Assembly: GCF_004216775.1 (NCBI RefSeq)
Contig: NZ_SGXF01000001.1
Location: 1,228,828 to 1,292,827 of the forward strand
Direction of reading: 5' to 3'
DNA from: Cuneatibacter caecimuris
GTDB taxonomy: Bacteria; Bacillota; Clostridia; Lachnospirales; Lachnospiraceae
DNA length: 64,000 nt
Part shown: one piece after another, positions 49,587-57,822 of the stretch
How positions within the stretch are numbered: position 1 is the first letter of the stretch
How the letters are laid out: every line of letters starts with the position of its first letter
The notes under the pieces: model-generated
What the model saw: the letters and a program-made list of their open reading frames with translations, nothing else
Told to the model about the DNA's origin: nothing
Databases searched by the model: none
Made by a program: the position numbers and the translations under genes

Positions 49587-50975
49587 TTACGCTTTCAGCA
49601 TCTCATTATATGAAACAAGCGTTACATTGCCCATCTCCGCCGCCTTATCCATACAACCCTTTGTGAAGCCGGTTTTGGCAAAGAGATAGAAGTGATTTTG
49701 TTTATAGTGAAACAGATTGCTGCGCTCGACAAGGGTTTCCAAAACGCCTAGATCAACCTTTTCATTTGTCCATTTGCACTCGGCAAACAGGGCGGAATCC
49801 TTATCCGTTCCCATAATATCGATTTTTTCTTGGGTTTTTGTTTTGGAATTCGTGCCCCACCAGCGACCCAGGTCATTGAAATTTATAGCACATTTATTCT
49901 CAAGAAGTAATTTCCAAAGGTACTGCTTGCATATTTCTTCAAACACACCGCCCATATAGGATGGAATCTCCGGCGCAATGCGCTTGTAAGCAAAGTCTGA
50001 AGCTCCTCGGGAAATAATCGAGGTGTTTGCCGGTACGAACCGATACCAAAAACGAAACATATTATCCTCAATAGAATAAATTGTTTTACGACTCGCATTT
50101 TCGCCATAGGGTGATTCTTTTTTCACAATGCCAAGTGTAATCAAATTTTTGATATAGGTTGCACAGACGCTTGTATCTTCATCAATCTTGTTAGAAATCT
50201 CATTCATTTTTGAACAACCGGTGGCAATTGCTGTAATTACCGCATTATAAATTGCAGGTTCACGCACTTCCTGCTTTAAAAGATTGTTAGGTTCTTCGAA
50301 TATAAAAGAGGACGGATTTAAGTGAGTATTTCTGATATTCTCTTCGATAGAAAGACTATCATCGATCTGCATTAGATACTGCGGGGTTCCGCCTACAATT
50401 CCATATGCCAGCGCCTTGTCAATGTCCGCAAATTTTGTAAAATAGCGACAAGCTTCAAAGAAATCAAAGGGGGGGATTTTCAGCTGCGCCGTTCTCCTTC
50501 CGTAAAGAGGTGCTTTATATGCTAAAACATGATCCTCCATGTAAGACATAGAAGAACCGCAAAGAATCAGAAACAACTTTGAACTGTCTTTGTTTTTATC
50601 AATTAAAAGCTGAAGCGTAGAAGCAAGGCTCTTGGATGCACGGGCAACATAGGGATATTCATCCATAACAAGCACAATTCTTTTCGTTTTTGCCAATTCA
50701 AAAACATATTCCAACGCCGATTGAAAAGATGCAAAAGACGAATCGACAGCGATTCCCGTATTATATTCCATAATGCATCTCGAAAAGTTATCGAGATTTT
50801 GCTTTGTATTGGTTTCAACGCCAGTAAAGAAAATGGTGTCTTTGCCTTTTGTAAATTCGCTGATGAGGGCAGTTTTTCCCACCCGACGGCGGCCGTAAAT
50901 AACTGTAAATTCAAATTTATTGGAATAATAAAGCTTATTCAGTGTATTTAGTTCCTGCTCTCTACCTATAAACAT
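49587..50975 (-). CDS. AAA ATPase with C-terminal DUF234 nuclease-like domain
   Basis: A 462-residue protein. The N-terminal archaeal-type AAA domain has Walker A YGRRRVGKTAL (about 27-37) and a Walker B-like VLVMDEYPYVARA. A winged-helix region follows (about 240-320). The C-terminal DUF234 part contains KIDIMGTDKDSALFAECKW, with the D...ECK spacing of PD-(D/E)XK nucleases. This class is of unknown function and often mobile. Base use is clearly A/T-richer than in neighbours, suggesting transfer. Its promoter lies between two copies of a 22-bp repeat. Confidence 0.82.
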   Translation of the reverse strand: MFIGREQELNTLNKLYYSNKFEFTVIYGRRRVGKTALISEFTKGKDTIFFTGVETNTKQNLDNFSRCIMEYNTGIAVDSSFASFQSALEYVFELAKTKRIVLVMDEYPYVARASKSLASTLQLLIDKNKDSSKLFLILCGSSMSYMEDHVLAYKAPLYGRRTAQLKIPPFDFFEACRYFTKFADIDKALAYGIVGGTPQYLMQIDDSLSIEENIRNTHLNPSSFIFEEPNNLLKQEVREPAIYNAVITAIATGCSKMNEISNKIDEDTSVCATYIKNLITLGIVKKESPYGENASRKTIYSIEDNMFRFWYRFVPANTSIISRGASDFAYKRIAPEIPSYMGGVFEEICKQYLWKLLLENKCAINFNDLGRWWGTNSKTKTQEKIDIMGTDKDSALFAECKWTNEKVDLGVLETLVERSNLFHYKQNHFYLFAKTGFTKGCMDKAAEMGNVTLVSYNEMLKA

Positions 50976-50991
50976 CTGTACGCCTCCAAAG

Positions 50992-51013
50992 ATTTAGTTG
51001 TTTACGATTTACT
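50992..51013 (-). repeat. 22-bp repeat, copy 1, at the AAA/DUF234 start site
   Basis: Plus strand ATTTAGTTG then TTTACGATTTACT. It overlaps the predicted transcription start (about 51009) of the AAA/DUF234 gene and differs from copy 2 at two positions. Confidence 0.7.
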
Positions 51014-51015
51014 TA

Positions 51016-51044
51016 ATTATAACTAACTTTGTCCAAATTGCCAA
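51016..51044 (-). promoter_or_regulatory. promoter of the AAA/DUF234 gene
   Basis: Minus-strand -35 TTGGCA (51039-51044), 17-base spacer, -10 TATAAT (51016-51021). It sits exactly between the two 22-bp repeats. Confidence 0.65.
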
Positions 51045-51057
51045 TAGCGTATTCAGC

Positions 51058-51079
51058 ATTTACTTGTTTATGATTTACT
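51058..51079 (-). repeat. 22-bp repeat, copy 2, upstream of the AAA/DUF234 promoter
   Basis: Plus strand ATTTACTTG then TTTATGATTTACT, 20 of 22 bases identical to copy 1 and 66 bases from it. The pair brackets the promoter like a repression-loop or autoregulatory operator. Confidence 0.7.
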
Positions 51080-51187
51080 AATATATGATTGTATTGAGGG
51101 CATAGATTTGCTGACCAAGGAATCATGGCTTTTTGTGCGGTGGGATGCAAGGGATAGAGAAAACTTGAAATAAATTTTTTCTCCCCC

Positions 51188-51216
51188 TTGACATCATTTT
51201 CCATATGTTGTATGAT
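51188..51216 (+). promoter_or_regulatory. promoter of the hemolysin III gene
   Basis: -35 TTGACA (51188-51193), 17-base spacer, -10 TATGAT (51211-51216). Confidence 0.7.
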
Positions 51217-51284
51217 TACATTACCAACACATAGTTTTGAAAACTACGTCATATAATAATATAGAACCAGCAAGGAGGTACTCT

Positions 51285-51956
51285 ATGAAAATTGTACGTA
51301 AACTGAAGGATCCCGGCAGCGCGATTACTCATTTTATCGGCATGCTGATGGCTGCGTTCGCAGCGATTCCCCTGATCATCCGCACTGCGCGGGAACCGGA
51401 ACCGATCCACATCATATCGCTCAGCATATTTATTGTGAGCATGATTCTTTTATATGCAGCCAGCGCAGCTTACCACTCTCTGGATCTCGGCCCGCGCATC
51501 AATAAAATTTTGAAAAAGTGCGATCATATGATGATCTTTATACTGATTGCCGGAACTTATACGCCAATATGCCTGATCGTCATCGGCGGCGCTTCCGGTT
51601 GGGCTATGCTGGCGCTGGTCTGGGGTATCGCCCTTGCGGGTATCCTGATCAAAGCCCTGTGGATTTACTGTCCTAAATGGTTTTCCTCAGTGCTGTATAT
51701 CGCCATGGGCTGGGTGTGCGTTCTGGCGTTCACCCAGATTCTCAATTCCCTGCCCACTGCTGCCTTCGGATGGCTCCTGGCCGGAGGCATCATCTACACC
51801 ATTGGAGGCGTTATCTATGCTCTGAAGCTGCCCATTTTCAACAGCAGGCACAAAGGATTCGGCTCCCATGAAATTTTCCACCTCTTCGTTATGGGCGGGA
51901 GTCTCTGCCATTTCATCCTGATGTTCCACTATGTGGCACTGATGCCCCTCAAATAA
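51285..51956 (+). CDS. hemolysin III family membrane protein
   Basis: About 223 residues with seven hydrophobic segments, as in the HlyIII/adiponectin-receptor family. Signature parts are [13 protein letters not shown], the AAYHSL region, [15 protein letters not shown] and the C-terminal [19 protein letters not shown], which supply the metal-ligand histidines. These are thought to be membrane hydrolases or homeostasis factors rather than true toxins. The ATG at 51285 follows AAGGAGG; a longer frame to 51237 begins in the leader. Its last 270 bases overlap an antisense extension of the next gene. Confidence 0.9.
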   Translation: MKIVRKLKDPGSAITHFIGMLMAAFAAIPLIIRTAREPEPIHIISLSIFIVSMILLYAASAAYHSLDLGPRINKILKKCDHMMIFILIAGTYTPICLIVIGGASGWAMLALVWGIALAGILIKALWIYCPKWFSSVLYIAMGWVCVLAFTQILNSLPTAAFGWLLAGGIIYTIGGVIYALKLPIFNSRHKGFGSHEIFHLFVMGGSLCHFILMFHYVALMPLK

Positions 51957-52208
51957 TCCCGGCCTGGCGGCTGAAACAAGCGCCTCTTTCTGGAGGCGGG
52001 TCAGCCGCTTGACCGCATATTCCCGGCGCATGGCGCTCCGCTTGTCCGGGAATACTTCAAAATAAATCAGCGTGACCGGAAGGCGGCCGCGGGTGTACTT
52101 CGCACCCCGGCCGCTGTTGTGTTTCTCCAGCCGCGCCTTTAAATCGTCGGTCCAGCCTGTATAAAAGCTGCCGTCCGCACATTCCAATATATAGGTATAC
52201 GCTTTCAT
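51687..52208 (-). CDS. GIY-YIG domain protein with long antisense-derived tail
   Basis: The first 80 residues are a compact GIY-YIG nuclease domain: [32 protein letters not shown] and the end LIYFEVF...[12 protein letters not shown], like small YhbQ-type proteins. The following 88 residues have no family likeness and are read off the strand opposite the hemolysin III gene for 270 bases. The usual protein would stop near 51956. The extra part is probably an unselected readthrough after loss of the stop. The ATG at 52208 follows CAGGGA. It may be a DNA-repair or recombination nuclease. Confidence 0.7.
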   Translation of the reverse strand: MKAYTYILECADGSFYTGWTDDLKARLEKHNSGRGAKYTRGRLPVTLIYFEVFPDKRSAMRREYAVKRLTRLQKEALVSAARPGLFEGHQCHIVEHQDEMAETPAHNEEVENFMGAESFVPAVENGQLQSIDNASNGVDDASGQEPSEGSSGQGIENLGERQNAHPAHGDIQH

Positions 52209-52382
52209 CTTCATTCCCTGCGGTCTATGTAGGGCGGGATATCCCCGCCTTTATGGAAAGCATCAGGCTGTTCTTTGCCGCGCCGGAGCGCAGCTGTTTA
52301 TTGACGGTTGCCCGCCGTAAAAAGCCCGGATGCGTGTTTTCCCTGCCGCCCTTATATAACATATGCAGATTCCCGTCCGGTG

Positions 52383-53819
52383 TTACCTTCTCCAGGTCGC
52401 CGGAGTCAGAAGCAGTAGCATGGGAAACAGCTCCAGACGGCCGGCAAGCATGTCAAACATCAGCACTACCTTTGAAAAATCACTGAACAGTCCAAAGTTC
52501 TGCGTGGGGCCCACCATCTCCAGCCCGGGACCGATGTTGTTCAAAGTTGCGGCAACCGCCGTGAAATTCGTGGTAAAAGACAAATTGTCCACTGTAATCA
52601 GCAGAACTGATCCAAAAAATATCACTGCATATGTGATTAAAAATACATTTACCGACCGCACCACCTCATGTTCAATGGGATGTCCATCCATTTTAATTTT
52701 CTTGATACTCCTGGGGTGGATAAAATGAGCCAGTTCTTTTTTTACAGTCTTTAGCAGAATGACAAGGCGGGATACCTTGATTCCGCCGCCGGTGCTGCCG
52801 GCGCAGGCGCCGACAAACATCAGTATTATCAGAATTGTTTTACAATTCTGAGGCCAAAGATCAAAATTTGTGGTGGAAAACCCGGTTGTTGTTATAATGG
52901 AACCCACTTGAAATGCCGCATGGCGCATGGATTCCCACAGGCTGCTGTACATATCAGTCACGGAAAGCGTGATAACTGTAACCGCTGCCAGTATAATAAG
53001 AAAATATCCCCGGACCTCCTGGCTTTTAACAGCCTGTCTGGCTTTCCCCGCCAAAATCAGATAATACACATTAAAATTCACGCCAAACAGAATCATGAAA
53101 ATAGTAATTACATTCTGGATATACGCGGAATATCCTCCGATGCTGTCGTTTTTAATGCCAAAGCCGCCGGTGCCTGCCGTACCAAAGGCGGTGGCCAGCG
53201 CATCGAAAAATGGCATATCGCCCAGCAGCATCAGAATAATCTGCAGTATGGTCAGGCCGATATAGATTCCATAAAGAATCATGGCCGTCCGCTTTACCTT
53301 GGGCACCAGTTTGCTGACCGAAGGCCCCGGGCTCTCCGCCTTCATCAGGTACATATAATACCCTCCGGCCAGAGGCAGCACTGCCAGCAGAAACACCAGC
53401 ACCCCCATGCCTCCGATCCAGTGGGTGAAACTGCGCCAGATCAGCGTGCAGCGGGACAATGCCTCCACATCTGCCAAAATGCTCGCGCCTGTTGTTGTAA
53501 ACCCGGAAACAGATTCAAACAAAGCATCCACAAAGCGTGGGATCTCGCCGCTGATTACAAAAGGCATGGCTCCTATAAAGCTCATTACGATCCAGGATAG
53601 CGCCACTGTGACAAATCCTTCTCTGGCATATATAACCGTATTATGCGGTTTCTTTCTGGTCAATAAAAAGCCCGCCAAAGCGCTGCAGAGCATAACGAGA
53701 AGAAAGGCGTAGCCTGACCTTTCCTGATATACGAGGGCAGTAATACAGGGCACGGCCATAAACGCAGCTTCGATATTCATGACCCATCCCAGAATATACC
53801 GGACCATTTGAAAATTCAT
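52383..53819 (-). CDS. trkH: potassium uptake protein TrkH
   Basis: A 478-residue membrane protein of the TrkH/KtrB family with about ten hydrophobic segments and four selectivity-filter loops, recognisable by TTGAS, GTGGFG, TTTGFST and NIGPG. It moves K+ (with Na+ or H+) into the cell, controlled by the neighbouring TrkA. It follows trkA after 11 bases. The short C-terminus ELFPMLLLLTPATWRR is normal for the family. Confidence 0.94.
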   Translation of the reverse strand: MNFQMVRYILGWVMNIEAAFMAVPCITALVYQERSGYAFLLVMLCSALAGFLLTRKKPHNTVIYAREGFVTVALSWIVMSFIGAMPFVISGEIPRFVDALFESVSGFTTTGASILADVEALSRCTLIWRSFTHWIGGMGVLVFLLAVLPLAGGYYMYLMKAESPGPSVSKLVPKVKRTAMILYGIYIGLTILQIILMLLGDMPFFDALATAFGTAGTGGFGIKNDSIGGYSAYIQNVITIFMILFGVNFNVYYLILAGKARQAVKSQEVRGYFLIILAAVTVITLSVTDMYSSLWESMRHAAFQVGSIITTTGFSTTNFDLWPQNCKTILIILMFVGACAGSTGGGIKVSRLVILLKTVKKELAHFIHPRSIKKIKMDGHPIEHEVVRSVNVFLITYAVIFFGSVLLITVDNLSFTTNFTAVAATLNNIGPGLEMVGPTQNFGLFSDFSKVVLMFDMLAGRLELFPMLLLLTPATWRR

Positions 53820-53830
53820 ACGTTCCTCCC

Positions 53831-55189
53831 TCAGCTTTGCAGGATATCTTTAATATCCCGCAGCCCCTGATTCGTAGTCACTACAATTACCGTATCCCCC
53901 ACCTGAATCATATCCTGGCCCCTGGGGGTGATTACTTTCCCTTTCCGGTTGATGCAGCCGATCAGCAGGTTTTCTCTCAGCTTCAGAGTTTCCAGAGGAA
54001 TATTCACTACCGGGGAATCCTCCCTGATATAAAATTCCAGCGCTTCCACATTTCCGTCAGCCAGCTGGTAAAGGGTCTCTACATTGCTCCCTATGGAATT
54101 CTGCATGGCGCGCACGTACTGCAGGATATAGTCTGTCGTAATTTTTTTAGGATAGATCACGCTTCCCAAATCCATATTGTCAATTATTTCGTTAAAATTC
54201 ACCCGGTTGATTTTTGTCACCAGCTTCGCCCGGGATTTGCTGGCGGCAAACAGAGACAGCAGGATATTTTCTTCATCCAGATTGGTCAGGGCAACAAAGC
54301 TTTCGGTATAGGGAAGCCCTTCTTCCATCAATGTCGTCTCGTCTGTAGCGTCTCCCTGGATAATCATGGCCTGAGGCAGCATATCGCTGAGCTGCTCACA
54401 GCGCTCCTTGCTCATCTCCACTATTGTCACTTTAATCCGCATGTTCAGCAGCTGTTTTGCCAGATAATACGCGATTTTCCCGCCGCCTACAATCATAGCG
54501 TCTTTGACCTGATGGGTATCCACGCCAATTTTCTGGAAAAACTCCCCTGCCTTTTTGGGAGGAGCAATAAAATGTACCAGATCCTGGACTTCCAACACAA
54601 AATTGCCATTGGGAATGAACACCTCTCCTCCCCGTTCCACCGCGCAGACCAGAATGTCCAGGCCCAGCTTTGTGCTGATTTCTGAAATCGCGTAATTGGC
54701 CAGCAAGGAATTTTTCTGAATACGGAATTGGAGGATTTCCACCCGTCCTTTAGCAAAGGTCTCTATCTTCATTGCAGACGGGAAGCGCAGAATACGGGAA
54801 ATCTCCATAGCCGCGGCATACTCCGGGTTGATTGTCATGGAAAGCCCCAGGTCTTCTTTGATCAGGGCCACCTGACGGCTGTATTCCGGGTTGCGCACTC
54901 TGGCAATGGTATGGCAGCCCCCTGCTTTCCGCGCCACAAGGCAGCAAAGCAGATTCAGCTCATCCGACCCTGTAACGGCAATCAGCAGGTGTGCTTTTTT
55001 CACACCTGCTTCTGTCAGGACTTCATAGCTGGCCCCATTCCCCACAATTCCCATCACATCCACAGTGTTCACTGTCATCTCCACACGGTCGCTGCGGATA
55101 TCCACCACTGTGATATCATGCTCCTCTTTGCTCAGCTGCTCCGTTACACTGCGGCCAACCTTGCCGCAGCCAACAATAATAATATTCAT
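53831..55189 (-). CDS. trkA: potassium uptake regulator TrkA
   Basis: A 452-residue cytosolic gating protein with two TrkA-N (RCK) Rossmann domains, each with an NAD-binding GCGKVGRSV-type or GGGKIAYYL-type loop, and TrkA-C domains in between and at the end. It binds NAD(H)/ATP and opens TrkH. RCK_C domains are known c-di-AMP sites in other Firmicutes; a ligand here is unproven. First gene of the trkA-trkH operon with a near-consensus promoter. Confidence 0.94.
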   Translation of the reverse strand: MNIIIVGCGKVGRSVTEQLSKEEHDITVVDIRSDRVEMTVNTVDVMGIVGNGASYEVLTEAGVKKAHLLIAVTGSDELNLLCCLVARKAGGCHTIARVRNPEYSRQVALIKEDLGLSMTINPEYAAAMEISRILRFPSAMKIETFAKGRVEILQFRIQKNSLLANYAISEISTKLGLDILVCAVERGGEVFIPNGNFVLEVQDLVHFIAPPKKAGEFFQKIGVDTHQVKDAMIVGGGKIAYYLAKQLLNMRIKVTIVEMSKERCEQLSDMLPQAMIIQGDATDETTLMEEGLPYTESFVALTNLDEENILLSLFAASKSRAKLVTKINRVNFNEIIDNMDLGSVIYPKKITTDYILQYVRAMQNSIGSNVETLYQLADGNVEALEFYIREDSPVVNIPLETLKLRENLLIGCINRKGKVITPRGQDMIQVGDTVIVVTTNQGLRDIKDILQS

Positions 55190-55248
55190 AATGAATTATT
55201 TTTTCCTTTGCGTATTATTCTTTATAAGATCTTTAGATCCTATCCCCT

Positions 55249-55277
55249 AGTATAGGAACCCGCAGCCCTTCTGTCAA
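55249..55277 (-). promoter_or_regulatory. promoter of the trkA-trkH operon
   Basis: Minus-strand -35 TTGACA (55272-55277), 17-base spacer, -10 TATACT (55249-55254). A short CCTAT...ATAGG inverted repeat overlaps the -10. Confidence 0.7.
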
Positions 55278-55327
55278 TCATATTTCGTTTTCTTTTTCCG
55301 CCTCCAAAAACTTCATGGAAATTTCAC

Positions 55328-55371
55328 TTTACTTTGCATCTTTTCCCCACTATACTATATACTATAGTGGG
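55328..55371 (+). promoter_or_regulatory. mecA promoter with overlapping palindrome
   Basis: -35 TTTACT (55328-55333), 17-base spacer, -10 TATACT (55351-55356). The -10 lies inside the inverted repeat CCCACTATA-N8-TATAGTGGG (55346-55371), which would block RNA polymerase if a repressor bound. Confidence 0.6.
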
Positions 55372-55430
55372 AAGGTTTACTTTCCGCCTGTTTTAGTATG
55401 CCCAGTCTTTTTCTGAAAGGACGTGATTGC

Positions 55431-56114
55431 ATGAAATTTGAAAAAATCAGCGAGAATCAGATCCGCTGCACGCTGAGCAGCGTTGATTTAAATGACAGGC
55501 AGCTGAATGTCCGCGAGCTGACCTATGGAACAGAAAAAGCGCGGACGCTCTTCCGGGAGATGATTCAGCGCGCTTCGTATGAATTGGGGTTTGAAGCGGA
55601 GGATATTCCGCTGATGATTGAAACCATTCCCTTGGCTGAAGACAGCATTATGCTGCTGATCACCAAGATGGATGATCCGGAGGAACTGGATACCCGCTTT
55701 GCCAAGTTTGCGCCTGACGATGATGATCTGGATGAGGACTCATCCTCTCCCCGGTCTTCAGCCGCTGAAGACCGTTCTGCGGATTCCGTGCTGCAGTCAG
55801 CCGCGGACAACCAGTCGGCCAGCCTCCTGCGTGTCTTCTGTTTCAAGAGCCTGGACACAGTTATAGCCGCCGCGCAGGTTGTATCCTCTGTTTATCAGGG
55901 CTGCAATTCTCTTTACCAGAACCCTGATACGAAAGACCTGTATCTGGCTGTCCAGAAATCTTCCCATTCCCCGGAGGATTTTAATAAAGCCTGCAACCTT
56001 TTGGGAGAATACGGAAACCGCATGCCCGGAAGCGCTTCAACAGAAGCTTATTTCAAAGAGCATCTGGACAGTATTGTAGCAGGAAATGCCCTGCAGGTAT
56101 TAAAAAAACTGTAA
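55431..56114 (+). CDS. mecA: adaptor protein MecA
   Basis: About 227 residues, with the N-terminal substrate-binding region (MKFEKISENQIRCTLSSVDL, noted as KFEKISENQIRCTL), an acidic linker (DDDDLDEDSSS) and the C-terminal ClpC-binding domain (RVFCFKSLDTVIAAAQ to LLGEYG). MecA delivers proteins to the ClpCP protease and, in other Firmicutes, controls competence and sporulation factors. The ATG at 55431 follows AAAGGA. It has a strong promoter with a possible operator and ends at a perfect hairpin. Confidence 0.93.
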   Translation: MKFEKISENQIRCTLSSVDLNDRQLNVRELTYGTEKARTLFREMIQRASYELGFEAEDIPLMIETIPLAEDSIMLLITKMDDPEELDTRFAKFAPDDDDLDEDSSSPRSSAAEDRSADSVLQSAADNQSASLLRVFCFKSLDTVIAAAQVVSSVYQGCNSLYQNPDTKDLYLAVQKSSHSPEDFNKACNLLGEYGNRMPGSASTEAYFKEHLDSIVAGNALQVLKKL

Positions 56115-56216
56115 TCTATTTACAGTTGAATATTGCTGTGAACATCCTGGAAGTTTTTTATAATATGAGAATTTTTTATTGCGGGAAAGATGGCCCTTTT
56201 CAGACTTTTCCACACA

Positions 56217-56294
56217 AAAAGCGGATGGATTCACAAGAAATGTTGAAGTATGCAAGACTTACTTCCGGCATTTTTTGTGAATCCATCCGCTTTT
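56217..56294. terminator. bidirectional terminator between mecA and the FGGY kinase gene
   Basis: AAAAGCGGATGGATTCACAA (56217-56236) is perfectly complementary to the 20 bases at 56275-56294, with A and T tracts on both ends. It can stop both convergent transcripts. Confidence 0.85.
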
Positions 56295-56311
56295 CAAAAG
56301 GTTCGTTTCAG

Positions 56312-57808
56312 TTATTTATGCTCTTTCAGTTCCCTGATCCTCCGGCCTGCTTCCTGCAGTATTTCACGGCTCCGCTTCTGCTCCTGGTAGAAGGCAAACA
56401 GCTTTTCCTCCGGCTCGTAAACCGTGCCTCCGGCAGGCTGATATTTCAACGCTTCTTCCGTGGAACCATACAGCCCCAATGAAGCCGCTGCAATCCCCCA
56501 GGCGCCGGCGCCCGTGGTTTCCCCCGATTCTGTCACAGTAACAGGCAGCCCTGTCATATCTGCGATAATTTGATTATATAAGGAGAATCTGGACAGCCCG
56601 CCGGTGGAAAACAGGCGGAAGCGCCTGCCTCCGCAGAGTTCCCGCAGCACTTCCACGCATTCTGCTACTTCTGCGGCAATCCCTTCCAGCGCGGCGCGGG
56701 CAAAGTCCCTTTTCTCCGCTTCAAACCCAATGTTTACAAAGCAGCCTCTGGCGGCGCCGTCCCAATCCGGACAGCCCTTTCCAGCTAGATCCGGCAGCAT
56801 CAAAATGCCATTCGCCCCTGGCGGTGACTGCAGGATCTCTTCATTCATTTCTGATATATCTTTATTTTTGTCGTAAAGCATGCACTTTACCCAATTATAT
56901 ACAGTTCCCGAAGCATTATTGCTGGCCTCCAGCACATACCTGCCTGGGAGCGACGCAGCTGTCAGAGTCACCCTGCGTTCCGGATCAAATACCGGCTGAG
57001 TGCAGCTTACCACGATATAGGACCCGCTTCCGCTGGTGATTCCCATCTCATCGCAGGCAAACAGCCGCTGCCCCACCACGGAGCACTGCTGGTCCCCTCC
57101 TGCTGTGACTACAGGGATCCCGGCTGCCAGTCCTGTTTTCAGGGAAAAATCTTCCTTCACTCTTCCCGCGATACTTCCTGCAGGCAAAAGCCTGCAGAGT
57201 TTTTCAGGGCCGATTCCATACAACTCCAGCATTTCTTCCGACCACTGTCTTTTTACCACGTCCATCAGTCCCGTGCGGCTGGCCAGGCTGTCGTCTGTCA
57301 CAAACTCTCCTGTGAGCAGAAAAATCAAATAATCCTGTATTCCGGCCAGCTTATATGCACTGTCATAGATATCCCTTCTGTTTTCCAAAAACCAGCGCAT
57401 TTTAGGCGCTGAAAGCACAGGGGTGCTGCACATGCCGCAGGTGCGGTAGATCTTCTCTGCCGCCTCCTTGTTGACATGATCACTGATATACTGGGCCCTG
57501 TGGTCATACCACATCATGGCTTCCGCCAATGGTTTTCCTTCTCTGTCCAGCGGAATCACGGAAGAACGCTGGGAAGTGAGGGATATTCCGTCCACACACA
57601 GCCCCATTTCTCCCGCTCTGTCCGCTATTTCCCGGCAGATATCCTCCAGGCTGTTCCGAAAGTCCTCCGCATCCTGCACGGCAGTCTCTTCATCCGGAAC
57701 CCGCATCTGGTAAGTTCTGCGGGCCGTGACAAGAATTGTTCCCATTTCATCAAACAGCAGCCCCCGCATGCTGGAAGAACCGGTATCAATCACCAATATA
57801 TTTTTCAT
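56312..57808 (-). CDS. FGGY-family carbohydrate kinase
   Basis: About 498 residues of the FGGY kinase family. N-terminal phosphate loop VIDTGSSSMRGLLFD, SLTSQRSSVIPLD, and the C-terminal GGDQQCSVVGQ and GGLSRFSLYNQIIADMTG support an ATP-dependent sugar kinase; the pattern is closer to the glycerol/ribulose-kinase branch than to XylB. In this operon it probably phosphorylates a ketose derived from an ascorbate-like sugar acid. The ATG at 57808 follows GGAGGAAATGCC. It is the last gene of the operon. The substrate is inferred. Confidence 0.85.
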   Translation of the reverse strand: MKNILVIDTGSSSMRGLLFDEMGTILVTARRTYQMRVPDEETAVQDAEDFRNSLEDICREIADRAGEMGLCVDGISLTSQRSSVIPLDREGKPLAEAMMWYDHRAQYISDHVNKEAAEKIYRTCGMCSTPVLSAPKMRWFLENRRDIYDSAYKLAGIQDYLIFLLTGEFVTDDSLASRTGLMDVVKRQWSEEMLELYGIGPEKLCRLLPAGSIAGRVKEDFSLKTGLAAGIPVVTAGGDQQCSVVGQRLFACDEMGITSGSGSYIVVSCTQPVFDPERRVTLTAASLPGRYVLEASNNASGTVYNWVKCMLYDKNKDISEMNEEILQSPPGANGILMLPDLAGKGCPDWDGAARGCFVNIGFEAEKRDFARAALEGIAAEVAECVEVLRELCGGRRFRLFSTGGLSRFSLYNQIIADMTGLPVTVTESGETTGAGAWGIAAASLGLYGSTEEALKYQPAGGTVYEPEEKLFAFYQEQKRSREILQEAGRRIRELKEHK

Positions 57809-57822
57809 GGCATTTCCTCCGC

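Larger units (their letters stand above)
50976..51284. other. AT-rich intergenic region with repeats and two promoters
   Basis: About 309 bases between the AAA/DUF234 gene and hemolysin III. It holds the leftward promoter and two 22-bp repeats (50992-51079), and the rightward hemolysin III promoter (51188-51216). No supported gene. Confidence 0.6.

Noticed and set aside
49587-50975. full defence island
   Set aside because: Only one AAA/DUF234 gene is present, with no toxin, methylase or partner; the idea is kept only as a hypothesis.
51013-51204. 63-residue minus-strand frame before the AAA/DUF234 gene
   Set aside because: It covers the promoter and repeats, has no ribosome site and no recognisable protein; its start overlaps the hemolysin III promoter.
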